A stretch of 64,000 bases of DNA from NCBI RefSeq assembly GCF_000335475.2, contig NZ_ANAH02000065.1, forward strand, positions 124,001 through 188,000. The letters run 5' to 3'. Shown here piece by piece: positions 17,373-26,013 of this stretch (its first letter is position 1; each line of letters starts with the position of its first letter). Below the pieces are notes generated by a model. The model did not search any database, was not told the origin of the DNA, and saw nothing but the letters and a program-made list of their open reading frames with translations. Made by a program: the position numbers and the translations under genes. This stretch comes from Cystobacter fuscus DSM 2262 (GTDB taxonomy: Bacteria; Myxococcota; Myxococcia; Myxococcales; Myxococcaceae).

Positions 17373-20300
17373 GGCTGGAGCGCTCACCAGACCCAGCGGA
17401 GGGCACCACCACTCCTCCGTACAAGTTCCTCAACTACTTCGAGGAGGAGGATCAGGCCAGCTTCGCCGGGCGCGAGGACGAGGTGCAGGAGGCCCTGGCC
17501 GGTCTCACCCGCGGCCGGACGTACGTGGTGTACAGCCGCTCGGGGTTGGGCAAGACGTCCCTGCTGCTCGCCGGCCTCTTTCCCCGGCTGCGCCAGCGCG
17601 GGTTCCACCCCATGCGGGTGCGCCTGCTGGAATCTCCCGTGGAGGACTTCTGCGCCGCCCTGGCCGCGGAGTTCCAGCGCCCGGAGCTGGCCCATCCCGC
17701 CGAGCGCCAGGAGCGCGTGCCACACCTGCTGGAGGAGCTGTCCGCCCACACGCCGTTGGTCATCGTGTTGGATCAATTCGAGGAGTTCTTCGTCCGCTTC
17801 CGCGACCGCCCCGCGGCCCGGGCCGAGCTGGTGGCGCTTCTGGGACACATCTACCGGGAGCACGCCGTCAACATCCGGCTCGTCTTCAGCCTGCGCGAGG
17901 ACTACTACGCCGAACTGGAGGACTTGCGCGCGGAGTTGCCCGAGCTGACCCGGTACGGCCTGCGCCTGCTGCCGCTCACCGCCTATGGCGCGCGGCAGGC
18001 CATCGTCCGGCCGCTCCAGCACATGCACCTCACCTACGAGGAGGGCTTCGTCAACCGGATGGTGGACATGCTGGCGGACTGGAACTTCGACCCGCCCGTG
18101 CTGCAGATCGTCTGCACCGAGCTGTACCGCGACGTGGTGGCGCGACGGGGCCTGCCCGTGTACCTGACACGGGAGGACCTGGAGCGGCTGGGCGGCGTGG
18201 ATGGCATCTTCCGCGGGTATGTCCACCGGGTGACGAGCGGGCTGGCCGCGGAGCGGATGCTGCTGGTGCGGGTGGTGCTCGGTGCCCTCATCTCGTCCGA
18301 GCGGACCCGGTATGCCCTGCGCGCGGAGGATCTGCGCTCCGGCCCGGTGCGGGCGACGTACGCGGAGCTGCGCGCCGTGCTCGATCACCTCACCGAGCAG
18401 GGCCTGCTGCGCGTGGAGCAGCGCCAGGGCGAGCGCTGGTACGAGCTGCTGCACGAGCACCTCATGTCCATCGTCGAGTCCTGGCTCTCCAGCGACGTGG
18501 ACTACGTGCGCTTCCGCACGACGTACGAGCTCGTGGACACCCTGAGCGAGGACACGCAGTGGCGCTCGAACCCACGGTGGCTGCTCACCGCGCCCCAGCT
18601 CGCGGAGCGGGTGGACCCGTGGAAGGATTGGCTGCGGCTCGACGAGACGCAGGCGGAGTTCCTGCTGCGCAGCAGCCTCCACGGGGAGGCGGACTCGGTG
18701 GCGGACTGGAGCGCCCGCTTCGACGAGTTCGGCGAGGGCCGCTCCGTGGGACTGGTGCTCGAGCTACTCGATCACCCGGAACTGCCGGTGCGGCGCGGCG
18801 CGGCGGCCTCCTGCGGGAAGCTGCGCGACCCATCGGGCCAGCTCGTCGGGCGGTGCCTGGCGCTGGCGCTGACGGACAAGGAGGAGGAGGTGCGCCGCGC
18901 GGCGAGGAAGTCGTTCGTCGCGCTCGTGGGGCCGCGGCAGCTCGCGATGCTCCGCGGCGCGCTGGAGGTGCCGGGGCAGCGGGCGCTCGCGCTGGAGCTG
19001 CTGGCGGACCTGCTGGAGGCGGGCCGCTCGCACGAGGGCGTTCCCGAGCGCTGGCTGTGCCATGCAAGGGCCCTCGTCCGGGCTCGCCGGATCGAGCGGG
19101 AGCAGCCCACCATCCGCACGCGGATGACGACCGGTGCGCAGGTGGGCACCTTGATCGCGCTGCTGTGGGTTCTCTCGATCGGGCTGCTCGCGGGGGCCTA
19201 CTGGCTCTGTACCATCCACCCGGAGCTGGTGTCGGTGCACTGGCCGAACGTTTTCCTGGGCCAGATGCTGTGGCTCATCATCGACAACGTCCCGTTCGTC
19301 TTCGTCCCCTGGGCGCTGGTTCTGGGCTGGAGTGTGGCCCGGGAGGCGGCGATCACCGCGGCGGCCGAGGGACGGGAGGACTGGAACGCCGTCGTGCTCC
19401 GGAGCAGGACGCTGATGTTCAGTTGCGTGCTGCTCCATCTGGTGGTGGTGATAACGGCCGAGGTGACGTCCATCCTGGAGGACGAGGCCGAGCTGACGCG
19501 GCAGCTGGGGCTCTCCCGTGGGCTCGTCTTCCTCGCCGTCCTCGTGCTGACGTCCTTCGTGGCGTGGCTGCTGACCGTCGGGCTCGTCCGGCTGGGCAGC
19601 CGCTGCATCACTCCGGGGACGAGGTCCTCGGTGGTCTTCATCTTCGCGGCCCTGTGCAGCTCGGTCTTTCCCTACACGCTGAATACGCTCTTGAGCATGG
19701 GGGGGTGGTGGATGGGCATCCAGTCCGGAGCGCTCCAGTTGATCTGGAGCGCCATCCTGGAGATCGCGACCTTCACGGCCAACTACCAGACGCTCATCAT
19801 CCTCACCGTCCTGGCGGTGGAGCGCGCCAGGCGCCCGTGGGCACCTCGGGGCACGACACTCCGGGCCCGTGCCTCCGTCCTGCTGGGCGCGCTGGCCTCC
19901 ACCCTCGTCTTCTTCTCCGTCCACGAGGTCGGCACGTTTCCCGGCATGGGGAGGGAGTACCAGCTCGTCCAGGAGGCGCGCATCGAGGGGCGCGTCTGGC
20001 AGCACGCGAAGGACGTCGAATACTTCTCGCTGGAGGTCCCCTCCGACGAGCCGTTCGCCGTGTCCATCCACGAGGGGGACAGCTCCCACTCCCGGCTGGT
20101 CCTCGGTGGTAAGCAACTCACGAGCGGAACCTTGCTGCTCTCGGGCTGGTCGCACCTCACGGGCGCCGTTGCCTCCCGGCCAGAGCTGGACGTGCCAAAG
20201 GGGCCGCCACCTCCGCCCATCCGCACGGACTACCACTATCTGCTGCGCCAGGAGCCCCTCCTCCAGATGGGGACAGGCGAGCTACGCGCGGACCAGTGGA

Positions 20301-20779
20301 CACTGATGAAGCTCCCGCTGGAGCGGGTGGAGGGCGCCGCCGGAGAGGGTCCCTTGTGGCGCATCTCCCTGAAGGGAAGGCTGACGCCCCTCCAACTCCG
20401 GCAGGCTCGGGGCGTGTACGTGCGGCCCGTGCTGGTGGACATCGCCGGGCTCCCGCCAGGGGCGTGCATGGGTGTCTCGAGCTCCGCCAGCCCCGAGGTG
20501 GGAGGCCTAGACACCTTCGTGCTCACGAACCGGGCAGGCGTGGGCACCGTGCCCCCGCCGACCCTCCAGACGCAGCTCTTCGCGGAGGGCTTGCGCGTCT
20601 CCCCCGGCGCGGACGGGAGCTGGGGCACCGCCCTGTCCCTCACGACGATCGTGGACTTCCGGCCCCACAAGTGCGAGCCGTCCACCGAGAATCCGCTGTC
20701 GACAGGCGCCTGGCGGACCCCCGTTCCGGACCTGTACGGGGAGAGCCCCAGCCTGCTGGTGGCCGTCACGCTGTATTGA
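17369..20779 (+). CDS. nSTAND-type ATPase with HEAT-like region and about seven membrane spans
   Basis: A 1136-residue signal-transduction ATPase anchored in the membrane. The N-terminus has the nSTAND1 opening (PYKFLNYFEEEDQASFAGRE at residues 17-36), Walker A SRSGLGKTS near 56-64 and Walker B PLVIVLDQFEEFF near 128-140. A winged-helix-like and HEAT-like part follows (LDHPELPVRRGAAASCGKL, TDKEEEVRRAARKSF). About seven hydrophobic spans lie near residues 591-613, 630-656, 681-702, 717-741, 753-779, 789-816 and 833-856. A soluble domain of about 280 residues ends the protein. Coupled by ATGA to the CHAT-SIR2 gene. STAND ATPases oligomerise when triggered; with this membrane region it could form a pore or relay a signal across the inner membrane. 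Confidence 0.8.
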   Translation: MRLERSPDPAEGTTTPPYKFLNYFEEEDQASFAGREDEVQEALAGLTRGRTYVVYSRSGLGKTSLLLAGLFPRLRQRGFHPMRVRLLESPVEDFCAALAAEFQRPELAHPAERQERVPHLLEELSAHTPLVIVLDQFEEFFVRFRDRPAARAELVALLGHIYREHAVNIRLVFSLREDYYAELEDLRAELPELTRYGLRLLPLTAYGARQAIVRPLQHMHLTYEEGFVNRMVDMLADWNFDPPVLQIVCTELYRDVVARRGLPVYLTREDLERLGGVDGIFRGYVHRVTSGLAAERMLLVRVVLGALISSERTRYALRAEDLRSGPVRATYAELRAVLDHLTEQGLLRVEQRQGERWYELLHEHLMSIVESWLSSDVDYVRFRTTYELVDTLSEDTQWRSNPRWLLTAPQLAERVDPWKDWLRLDETQAEFLLRSSLHGEADSVADWSARFDEFGEGRSVGLVLELLDHPELPVRRGAAASCGKLRDPSGQLVGRCLALALTDKEEEVRRAARKSFVALVGPRQLAMLRGALEVPGQRALALELLADLLEAGRSHEGVPERWLCHARALVRARRIEREQPTIRTRMTTGAQVGTLIALLWVLSIGLLAGAYWLCTIHPELVSVHWPNVFLGQMLWLIIDNVPFVFVPWALVLGWSVAREAAITAAAEGREDWNAVVLRSRTLMFSCVLLHLVVVITAEVTSILEDEAELTRQLGLSRGLVFLAVLVLTSFVAWLLTVGLVRLGSRCITPGTRSSVVFIFAALCSSVFPYTLNTLLSMGGWWMGIQSGALQLIWSAILEIATFTANYQTLIILTVLAVERARRPWAPRGTTLRARASVLLGALASTLVFFSVHEVGTFPGMGREYQLVQEARIEGRVWQHAKDVEYFSLEVPSDEPFAVSIHEGDSSHSRLVLGGKQLTSGTLLLSGWSHLTGAVASRPELDVPKGPPPPPIRTDYHYLLRQEPLLQMGTGELRADQWTLMKLPLERVEGAAGEGPLWRISLKGRLTPLQLRQARGVYVRPVLVDIAGLPPGACMGVSSSASPEVGGLDTFVLTNRAGVGTVPPPTLQTQLFAEGLRVSPGADGSWGTALSLTTIVDFRPHKCEPSTENPLSTGAWRTPVPDLYGESPSLLVAVTLY

Positions 20780-20802
20780 GCGTGGGGCGCGGGGGCACCG
20801 TC

Positions 20803-21474
20803 CTACCACTGCGCGGCGAGCATGAAGAGGGTGTAGGCGCGGCCCCCGGGGTCGAGGACGTGCACCGCCGCCGAGAAGTGGCCGAGCTCCATGCCGACGA
20901 GGAAGCCGCGCTCGAGCTCGAAGCTCGTCTTGCGCTCCTTGGTCCGCTGGAAGACGAGGCCGACGCGCCCCCACTCAATGGGCCAGAGGGAGAGATCCAT
21001 CCAGCTGTAGAAGAAGCTGGCGTCTCCCGCTCCCAGCGCGAAGACGTACTCCAGCTCCGAGTAGAGCTCGAGCTTCCACCAGGAGAGGTCGAGGGTGAGC
21101 CCGGGGGCGAGGCCGCTCGTCCGTCCGAGCACCACCCCGGCCATCGGCGTGAGCTCCATCCGGAGTTGCTCGCCGAACCCGAAGTTCAAGCCGACGAAGG
21201 TGGAGGCGGTGCGCAGGTCCTCGTAGTTGTAGCGGGCCTCGAGGTGGAGCAGGCCGTGGTCCGCGGAGGCGAGCCAGAGGATGTAGTCCGTGGCGTCGGG
21301 GAGTGCGTAGTAGTCGCCCTCGGCCCAGAACGACCAGGCCGGCGGCTCCCGGCTCTCCTCGGAGGAGGCCTCGCTCGCGGAGGAAGACGCGGCGCGGAGC
21401 ACGGCGAGCAACGCCACGAGTGCGCGAAGACGCGGTCCCGTGCGGAGCCCACCTCGTTGGAAGGGACGGATCAA
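20803..21474 (-). CDS. outer-membrane beta-barrel-like protein
   Basis: A 223-residue protein of unknown function. The TTG start overlaps the upstream stop (TTGA) and has GGAGAG just before it. The N-terminus has basic residues, then RALVALLAVLRAASSSASEA, a plausible signal peptide. The rest alternates aromatic and small residues in short amphipathic strands (LHLEARYNYEDL, KLELYSELEYVFAL, RVGLVFQRTK) and ends in Trp, the terminal aromatic expected of proteins assembled by the BAM complex. It is the last gene of a five-gene minus-strand operon with enzymes of the PLD, deoxyribosyltransferase and CMD types. It may anchor or export the system at the surface, which is inference. Confidence 0.65.
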   Translation of the reverse strand: MIRPFQRGGLRTGPRLRALVALLAVLRAASSSASEASSEESREPPAWSFWAEGDYYALPDATDYILWLASADHGLLHLEARYNYEDLRTASTFVGLNFGFGEQLRMELTPMAGVVLGRTSGLAPGLTLDLSWWKLELYSELEYVFALGAGDASFFYSWMDLSLWPIEWGRVGLVFQRTKERKTSFELERGFLVGMELGHFSAAVHVLDPGGRAYTLFMLAAQW

Positions 21475-23390
21475 AACTCTCCCGTGCGCACGGTCTCGGT
21501 GGCCGGGATGAAGATCGACGTCTCGCCCGACTGGAGCTGCTCGAGGACCCTGTCATTGGCCCGTGGATTCACGAGGAGTTCCCCGACGGTCGTGGAGGCC
21601 AGTGACAGGCCGAGGGCCCGCGGACTGCCCGAGCCCTCCTGCTGCCGGGCCTGGACCGGCTCTTCGGACCCCAGCCGCAACAGGGTGAACACCCTGCCCA
21701 AGCCATCCACGTGGCCCATGACCATGGCGAGCTCGGCGAGTTGATGATCGACGAGCCTCTTGTGCGCGGCCTCCACGTCGCCGCCATCCAGCGAGGTATC
21801 GAGTCGTCTCAGGCCCGCGTACAGCTCGTGCCGGTTCTCCCTGTCCAGGGCATCCCTCAGGCCCTGCTCCATCCGGTATGCCTCATGGGGCCGCGTCACG
21901 AGCTCCTCGGCCCAGCTCATCGCCACCCGTTCCAACGCGGAGAAGACGCCCTCCGGTGCCTGGCGATGCGAGTGCGCATGCGTCAGCAGGGTGCTCGCGC
22001 GCTCCTGGGCTCGCGCCCTCGCCCGGGCCTCGTCGGCATCACTCATCGACGGCGGGCGGAACGTGCCCGTGCCGTGCTCGCGGAGCAAGTCGTCGAGGAG
22101 CAGGAGACCGTGGTGGGCGATTCCGTAGCGGCATCGCTGCAGGCGGAAGATCTTCTGGTTCACCACTTCCTTCAGGCGGCGCGTGACGAATCCGCCCGTA
22201 TGGACGCCGTTGCGCCACGTGTCCTCGTCGAAGAGCACCGGGAGCGAATAGGGAGGCAGGTAGCGGGCCAGTTCCCCGTGGTGTCTCAACAGGGACATCA
22301 CCTTGTCCCTCGGGCCCTGGGACGGAGCGCCCTCGTCGGGCACGAGCGGCACCCTCGCGCCCTGGAGAGGCGCGGGCTCCACGACGACCCGTCCCTCGAG
22401 GATGGCCTGGAGCGGAACGGGGACCGCAGGGGGCAGGGTCGGTGCCATTCCTTGCCCGCCCGCCTCGTTGAGCTGGTTGATCTTCGCGATCACCGGGGAC
22501 GGCACGACTTCCTTCAGCGTCGTCGCGAGGAAGTCCTCATCATGGACGTTGAGCGCGGAGAAGACTCCCGTCAGCGCCACGAACTGGAGGCAGACGAAGG
22601 CCAGCTCCACCACCTGGCCATTCACGAGCCGCTCGTTGGCCTCGCTGGACAGGTGCCGCGTGCCAGCGAGGGTGGCCGCATCCCGTGAGGACTCGTCCAG
22701 GGCGGCGCCCTCCAATCCCCTGAGGAGCCCCATGCTCCGGGCTCGCCGTGCCGCCGCGAGCTGCTCGAGCCAGCGTCCCTGCTGTCCGTGGCGCCGCTCA
22801 TTCTCCCCGGCGAGTGCCGCCCGCAGCTCCGCGTACTGGTCATCCGAGTAGGCCTTCGGGTTCGTGGCGAAGGCGGCCGCGAAGTCCAGCGCGGCCAGCT
22901 CCGCCCGGGAGAAGAGTTCCGCGTGCGCGCGGTGCTCGTCCAGCTGGCTCCACCTCGCGGCGAAGTCCTCATCGCTCATTCCGTGCCGGGTGGCCGTGAG
23001 CTTGCCGAGGATCGCGTGGTGCGTCATGGAGTACCAGCAGCGGCGCCGCTGGGCGATGAGGCTGATGACCATCTCGCGCAGGGGGCGCGGCAGCATTCCG
23101 GAGATCTGCACCCCGTTCTTGAAGGACGGCTCGTCGAAGATGAGCGTGGTCGAGTAGTGGAGTTGCTGCTCGAAGACGGCGGGGATCTGGAGGAAGTATC
23201 TCCCCAGGTTGTTCGGGAAGACCACCGGGTTGAGGTTGGCGCTCCACACCCACTCGCTCATGGACTGGAGGCCCTTGGTCCAGTTGCTGTTGCCCGCGCG
23301 CAACTCGGCCTCGGGCAGCGGCACCGAGCAGGCAACCCTGCCTCGCTGGGAGCGTGGTTCGATCGTTCCAAAGAGCCCGGAGGCCATCAT
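21471..23390 (-). CDS. tandem carboxymuconolactone decarboxylase/AhpD-like protein
   Basis: A 639-residue protein made of two diverged copies of a CMD/AhpD-like all-helical domain. The first carries RRRCWYSMTHHAILGKL (Cys near residue 117) and later ELAFVCLQFVALTGVF. The second carries LQRCRYGIAHHGLLLL (Cys near 418) and later ELAMVMGHVDGLGRVF. AhpD peroxidases have Cys-x-x-Cys-x-x-x-His here; both copies keep the first Cys and the His but replace the second Cys (by Ser and Gly), so a disulfide peroxidase cycle seems unlikely. Most members are about 150-200 residues, so this long duplicated form is unusual. Fourth in the five-gene operon, 23 bases after the PLD-like gene. Confidence 0.65.
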   Translation of the reverse strand: MMASGLFGTIEPRSQRGRVACSVPLPEAELRAGNSNWTKGLQSMSEWVWSANLNPVVFPNNLGRYFLQIPAVFEQQLHYSTTLIFDEPSFKNGVQISGMLPRPLREMVISLIAQRRRCWYSMTHHAILGKLTATRHGMSDEDFAARWSQLDEHRAHAELFSRAELAALDFAAAFATNPKAYSDDQYAELRAALAGENERRHGQQGRWLEQLAAARRARSMGLLRGLEGAALDESSRDAATLAGTRHLSSEANERLVNGQVVELAFVCLQFVALTGVFSALNVHDEDFLATTLKEVVPSPVIAKINQLNEAGGQGMAPTLPPAVPVPLQAILEGRVVVEPAPLQGARVPLVPDEGAPSQGPRDKVMSLLRHHGELARYLPPYSLPVLFDEDTWRNGVHTGGFVTRRLKEVVNQKIFRLQRCRYGIAHHGLLLLDDLLREHGTGTFRPPSMSDADEARARARAQERASTLLTHAHSHRQAPEGVFSALERVAMSWAEELVTRPHEAYRMEQGLRDALDRENRHELYAGLRRLDTSLDGGDVEAAHKRLVDHQLAELAMVMGHVDGLGRVFTLLRLGSEEPVQARQQEGSGSPRALGLSLASTTVGELLVNPRANDRVLEQLQSGETSIFIPATETVRTGEF

Positions 23391-23413
23391 CGAATCCTTT
23401 GCTGGGAGAACGC

Positions 23414-25057
23414 TCAGGCGAAGAGGAGGCGCTCCTTCTGCTTGGGGCTGTCCTGCTCGTAGAAGGGGAGCGTCCAGGAGTCATCCGGCGCGAGATGGAT
23501 GGAGATGGGCCTTCCCGTCCTCGAGTCGGCCGGGGCACCGAACTCGGTCCCCCGGAAGCGGAAGTGCACGAAGAGGCGCATGAACTCCGTCAGGTAGAGG
23601 TCCGCCACCCGGGTGTCTCCCTGGATGATCAGCATGTTCTCGTCGTTGTTCTTCGTCGAGTTCTCGCTGAAGTTGGCCGAGCCGGAGATGACGAGCGGGG
23701 AGTCCCCCAGCGGATCGATGAGCATGTACTTCGTGTGGACGTACTGGACGTGCTTGTTCAACCCCGAGAGATGCTCGGTGCGCCACGTGCGGTGGAACCA
23801 CGCGTCGATCTCGCTCTGATCCAGCAGATCCCCGACGGACACCTGGTTGCCCGGGTGGCGCACGATGAGATCGATTCCCTTGCCGGGTTTGTCCAGGAGC
23901 AGATAGCGCAGATAGGAGCGAGGCCGCGAGAAGGTCTGCTGGAAGAGCGGGTTGAGGCCGAAGGCCGCCGTGAGGAAGACGCTCGTCGTGGCGTTCTCCA
24001 GGACATGGGCGTACCACTCCAGGGCCTCGAGCGAACTCCGGGGGCTGAAGACCGTGGAAGTCCCAGGGTGCCCCACCTCTTGCAGCGGGGGATGTGAATC
24101 GTTCCAACTCCGCAGTTCCTTGGCGAGTGGATCCCTCTCGAGCTGGTGCCAGTACTCCAGGTAGCGCCGGGCCACCTCGGTGTCCCGCACCTGGTGTCCC
24201 ACGTTGGAGTGCCCGAAGATGCCCCCCTCGGTGATGTTGGTGGAGCCGGTCCAGACCTGCTGGGGCACGCCGTCCTGAAGGAGCAGGAAGAACTTGTTGT
24301 GCGAGATGAAGGAGGTGTTGGCCTTGCGCGGGAGGGTCAGCTCCGTGAGCCCCGCCTTCTCGATCGCTTCGAGATTGGCGCGCGCCGGCTTGTCCTCGCC
24401 CTCCTTGGCGTCGTAGATGATGCGGACGTTGACTCCGCGCTCGTGCGCGGCCCGGAACTCCTGGAGGATGGGCAGGTAGGAGAACTCGTAGACCGAAGCA
24501 TAGAGGGCCCAGCCCTTCCCCCGTGCCTGGCGGAGGAAGCGGATCATCGCCTGGTCCAACCCGCGTGACAGCCACCGGTAGGCAGGCTCCCCCACCTGAT
24601 TCGGCGGGAGGTTCTGGAATCTCTGCACGTACGCCTGTGAGGCCGCCACTCCACGATTGAAGAACACCGAGTGGATGCTCTCGGTGCAGCTCTCGGTCGA
24701 GATCCTCACCGTCACCGAGGGGCCATGTTCGAGCTGGCCGGGCTCGCCGTAGACGGGGAAGACCTCATAGCCGTAGTCGTGTTCCGGTTTGGCGGAGTAG
24801 TCACCCCAGAGGAACCCCTGGATCGGCGCCTCCCAGGTGCTCGGGCTCATCCCCTGATGGAAGCGCGAGGAGTCGCGCTCGAAATACCGCAGGCCCCTGA
24901 GCCACACCATTTCCCCCTCGGTGTGGTCGGTGCGCCGCACCGAGAAGCCCAGCAACCCCCGGCGGGCTTCTGGCGTGGCGTCGAAACCGAGCAGGGTGAC
25001 GTAGCTGCCCGCGATCGCCTGGACCGAGATCGCTTCATTCTTCGCTCGTCGTCTCAT
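23414..25057 (-). CDS. phospholipase D-like protein with two HKD motifs
   Basis: A 547-residue member of the PLD superfamily. The first motif is SHNKFFLLLQDG with GSTNITEGG downstream (about residues 250-280). The second is VHTKYMLID with GSANFSENSTKNNDEN (about 438-475), a full HxKxxxxD followed by the conserved Asn. PLD-fold enzymes cleave phosphodiesters in lipids or nucleic acids through a covalent His intermediate; two motifs in one chain fit a self-contained active site. About 170 residues before the first motif form an extra N-terminal domain that I do not recognise. No signal peptide is clear. Third gene of the operon; lipid or DNA attack cannot be told apart by sequence alone. Confidence 0.8.
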   Translation of the reverse strand: MRRRAKNEAISVQAIAGSYVTLLGFDATPEARRGLLGFSVRRTDHTEGEMVWLRGLRYFERDSSRFHQGMSPSTWEAPIQGFLWGDYSAKPEHDYGYEVFPVYGEPGQLEHGPSVTVRISTESCTESIHSVFFNRGVAASQAYVQRFQNLPPNQVGEPAYRWLSRGLDQAMIRFLRQARGKGWALYASVYEFSYLPILQEFRAAHERGVNVRIIYDAKEGEDKPARANLEAIEKAGLTELTLPRKANTSFISHNKFFLLLQDGVPQQVWTGSTNITEGGIFGHSNVGHQVRDTEVARRYLEYWHQLERDPLAKELRSWNDSHPPLQEVGHPGTSTVFSPRSSLEALEWYAHVLENATTSVFLTAAFGLNPLFQQTFSRPRSYLRYLLLDKPGKGIDLIVRHPGNQVSVGDLLDQSEIDAWFHRTWRTEHLSGLNKHVQYVHTKYMLIDPLGDSPLVISGSANFSENSTKNNDENMLIIQGDTRVADLYLTEFMRLFVHFRFRGTEFGAPADSRTGRPISIHLAPDDSWTLPFYEQDSPKQKERLLFA

Positions 25058-25078
25058 GGATATGACCTTTGCTGAAGC

Positions 25079-25960
25079 TCAGGGCCTGTCGGGCTGGTCG
25101 AAGATGAGCCAGTCGGCGTTCTCCACGTACTTGTCCTGTTCGAGATCCCACCGCTTGGGGATGCTCTCGTTGAGCGCATCGAGGTACGGCAACAGGGGCC
25201 TCTTGGGCGGGTTGCGCGCCTCCCGCTCGTCGAGCGGCCCCCGCTCCCACCCGAACTCCTGGAGGTAGGGCCCGAAGCCGAAACCGTCGAAGAAATAGCT
25301 GCCGTCCAGCAGCGCCATGTACCAGAGGCTCGGGATGGCGCCGGGATTGGGTTTGAGGGAGGCCTCGGCCTCGAGTCGCGCGAGGAGTTCGAGGGCCCGC
25401 GTGTCGGCCTTCTTGCCCAGGTGGGCCCGAAGTTCCTCCAGCACGGTCCCGTCCACCGGTGGGCTCACCAGGAGGACGGGCTTGTACTGCTGCCGGGCCA
25501 GGGCAATCTCGTGGGCCGTCCCGACGCTGTAGACGTTCGTGGGGGTGTAGGCGATGAGGAAGTCGCTGGTGTCCACCATCCGCAGGTCGATGTGGAGCGT
25601 GGGCCAGAACTGGGCGGAAAGCTGCGCGCGCGCGCGCGCCCCCTCCTCGGTGTCCTCGAACGTCCAGTTCTCGCGCCGCCGGGCGGAGAACTCGTCCTCC
25701 TTGCCATAGTGCGGCATGCCCATGACCTCGGGCTTGTTCCACGGATCATAGACGGTCGTCCGGAAGCGTTTCGTCAGGAACTCGCCCACGCGGGTGCGCC
25801 AGCCGTTGCGCTTCTCCTCGGCGCGCGAGGCCACGAAGTCCATGGGACCCGAGAGGTAGACCCGCGCCTCCGCGAGGAGCTTGCCCGCGAGGGATTTCGT
25901 GCGCTCCGCCAGGGCCTTCTGGACCGTGGGCACGGTCTTGTGGTGGGAAACCTCTTGCAT
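25079..25960 (-). CDS. nucleoside 2-deoxyribosyltransferase-fold protein
   Basis: A 293-residue protein whose first 170 residues match the nucleoside 2-deoxyribosyltransferase superfamily: an N-terminal ARVYLSGPMDF (the family's Y-L-x-G-P), an acidic strand MVDTSDFLIAY, and YSVGTAHEIALARQQYKPVLLV, where GTAHEI carries the catalytic Glu. These enzymes cleave or transfer N-glycosidic bonds of nucleosides or nucleotides, and the fold is related to TIR domains. The last 120 residues are unrecognised and end in a Trp/Tyr-rich segment. The ATG at 25960 has GGAG upstream; longer starts lack one. Second gene of the minus-strand operon, 53 bases after the 800-residue gene. Substrate unknown. Confidence 0.65.
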   Translation of the reverse strand: MQEVSHHKTVPTVQKALAERTKSLAGKLLAEARVYLSGPMDFVASRAEEKRNGWRTRVGEFLTKRFRTTVYDPWNKPEVMGMPHYGKEDEFSARRRENWTFEDTEEGARARAQLSAQFWPTLHIDLRMVDTSDFLIAYTPTNVYSVGTAHEIALARQQYKPVLLVSPPVDGTVLEELRAHLGKKADTRALELLARLEAEASLKPNPGAIPSLWYMALLDGSYFFDGFGFGPYLQEFGWERGPLDEREARNPPKRPLLPYLDALNESIPKRWDLEQDKYVENADWLIFDQPDRP

Positions 25961-26013
25961 GTCTCGTTCTCCTTGGGACGGCGGGGCCTCGCGAGGGAGC
26001 GTCCTGGCGGGCG

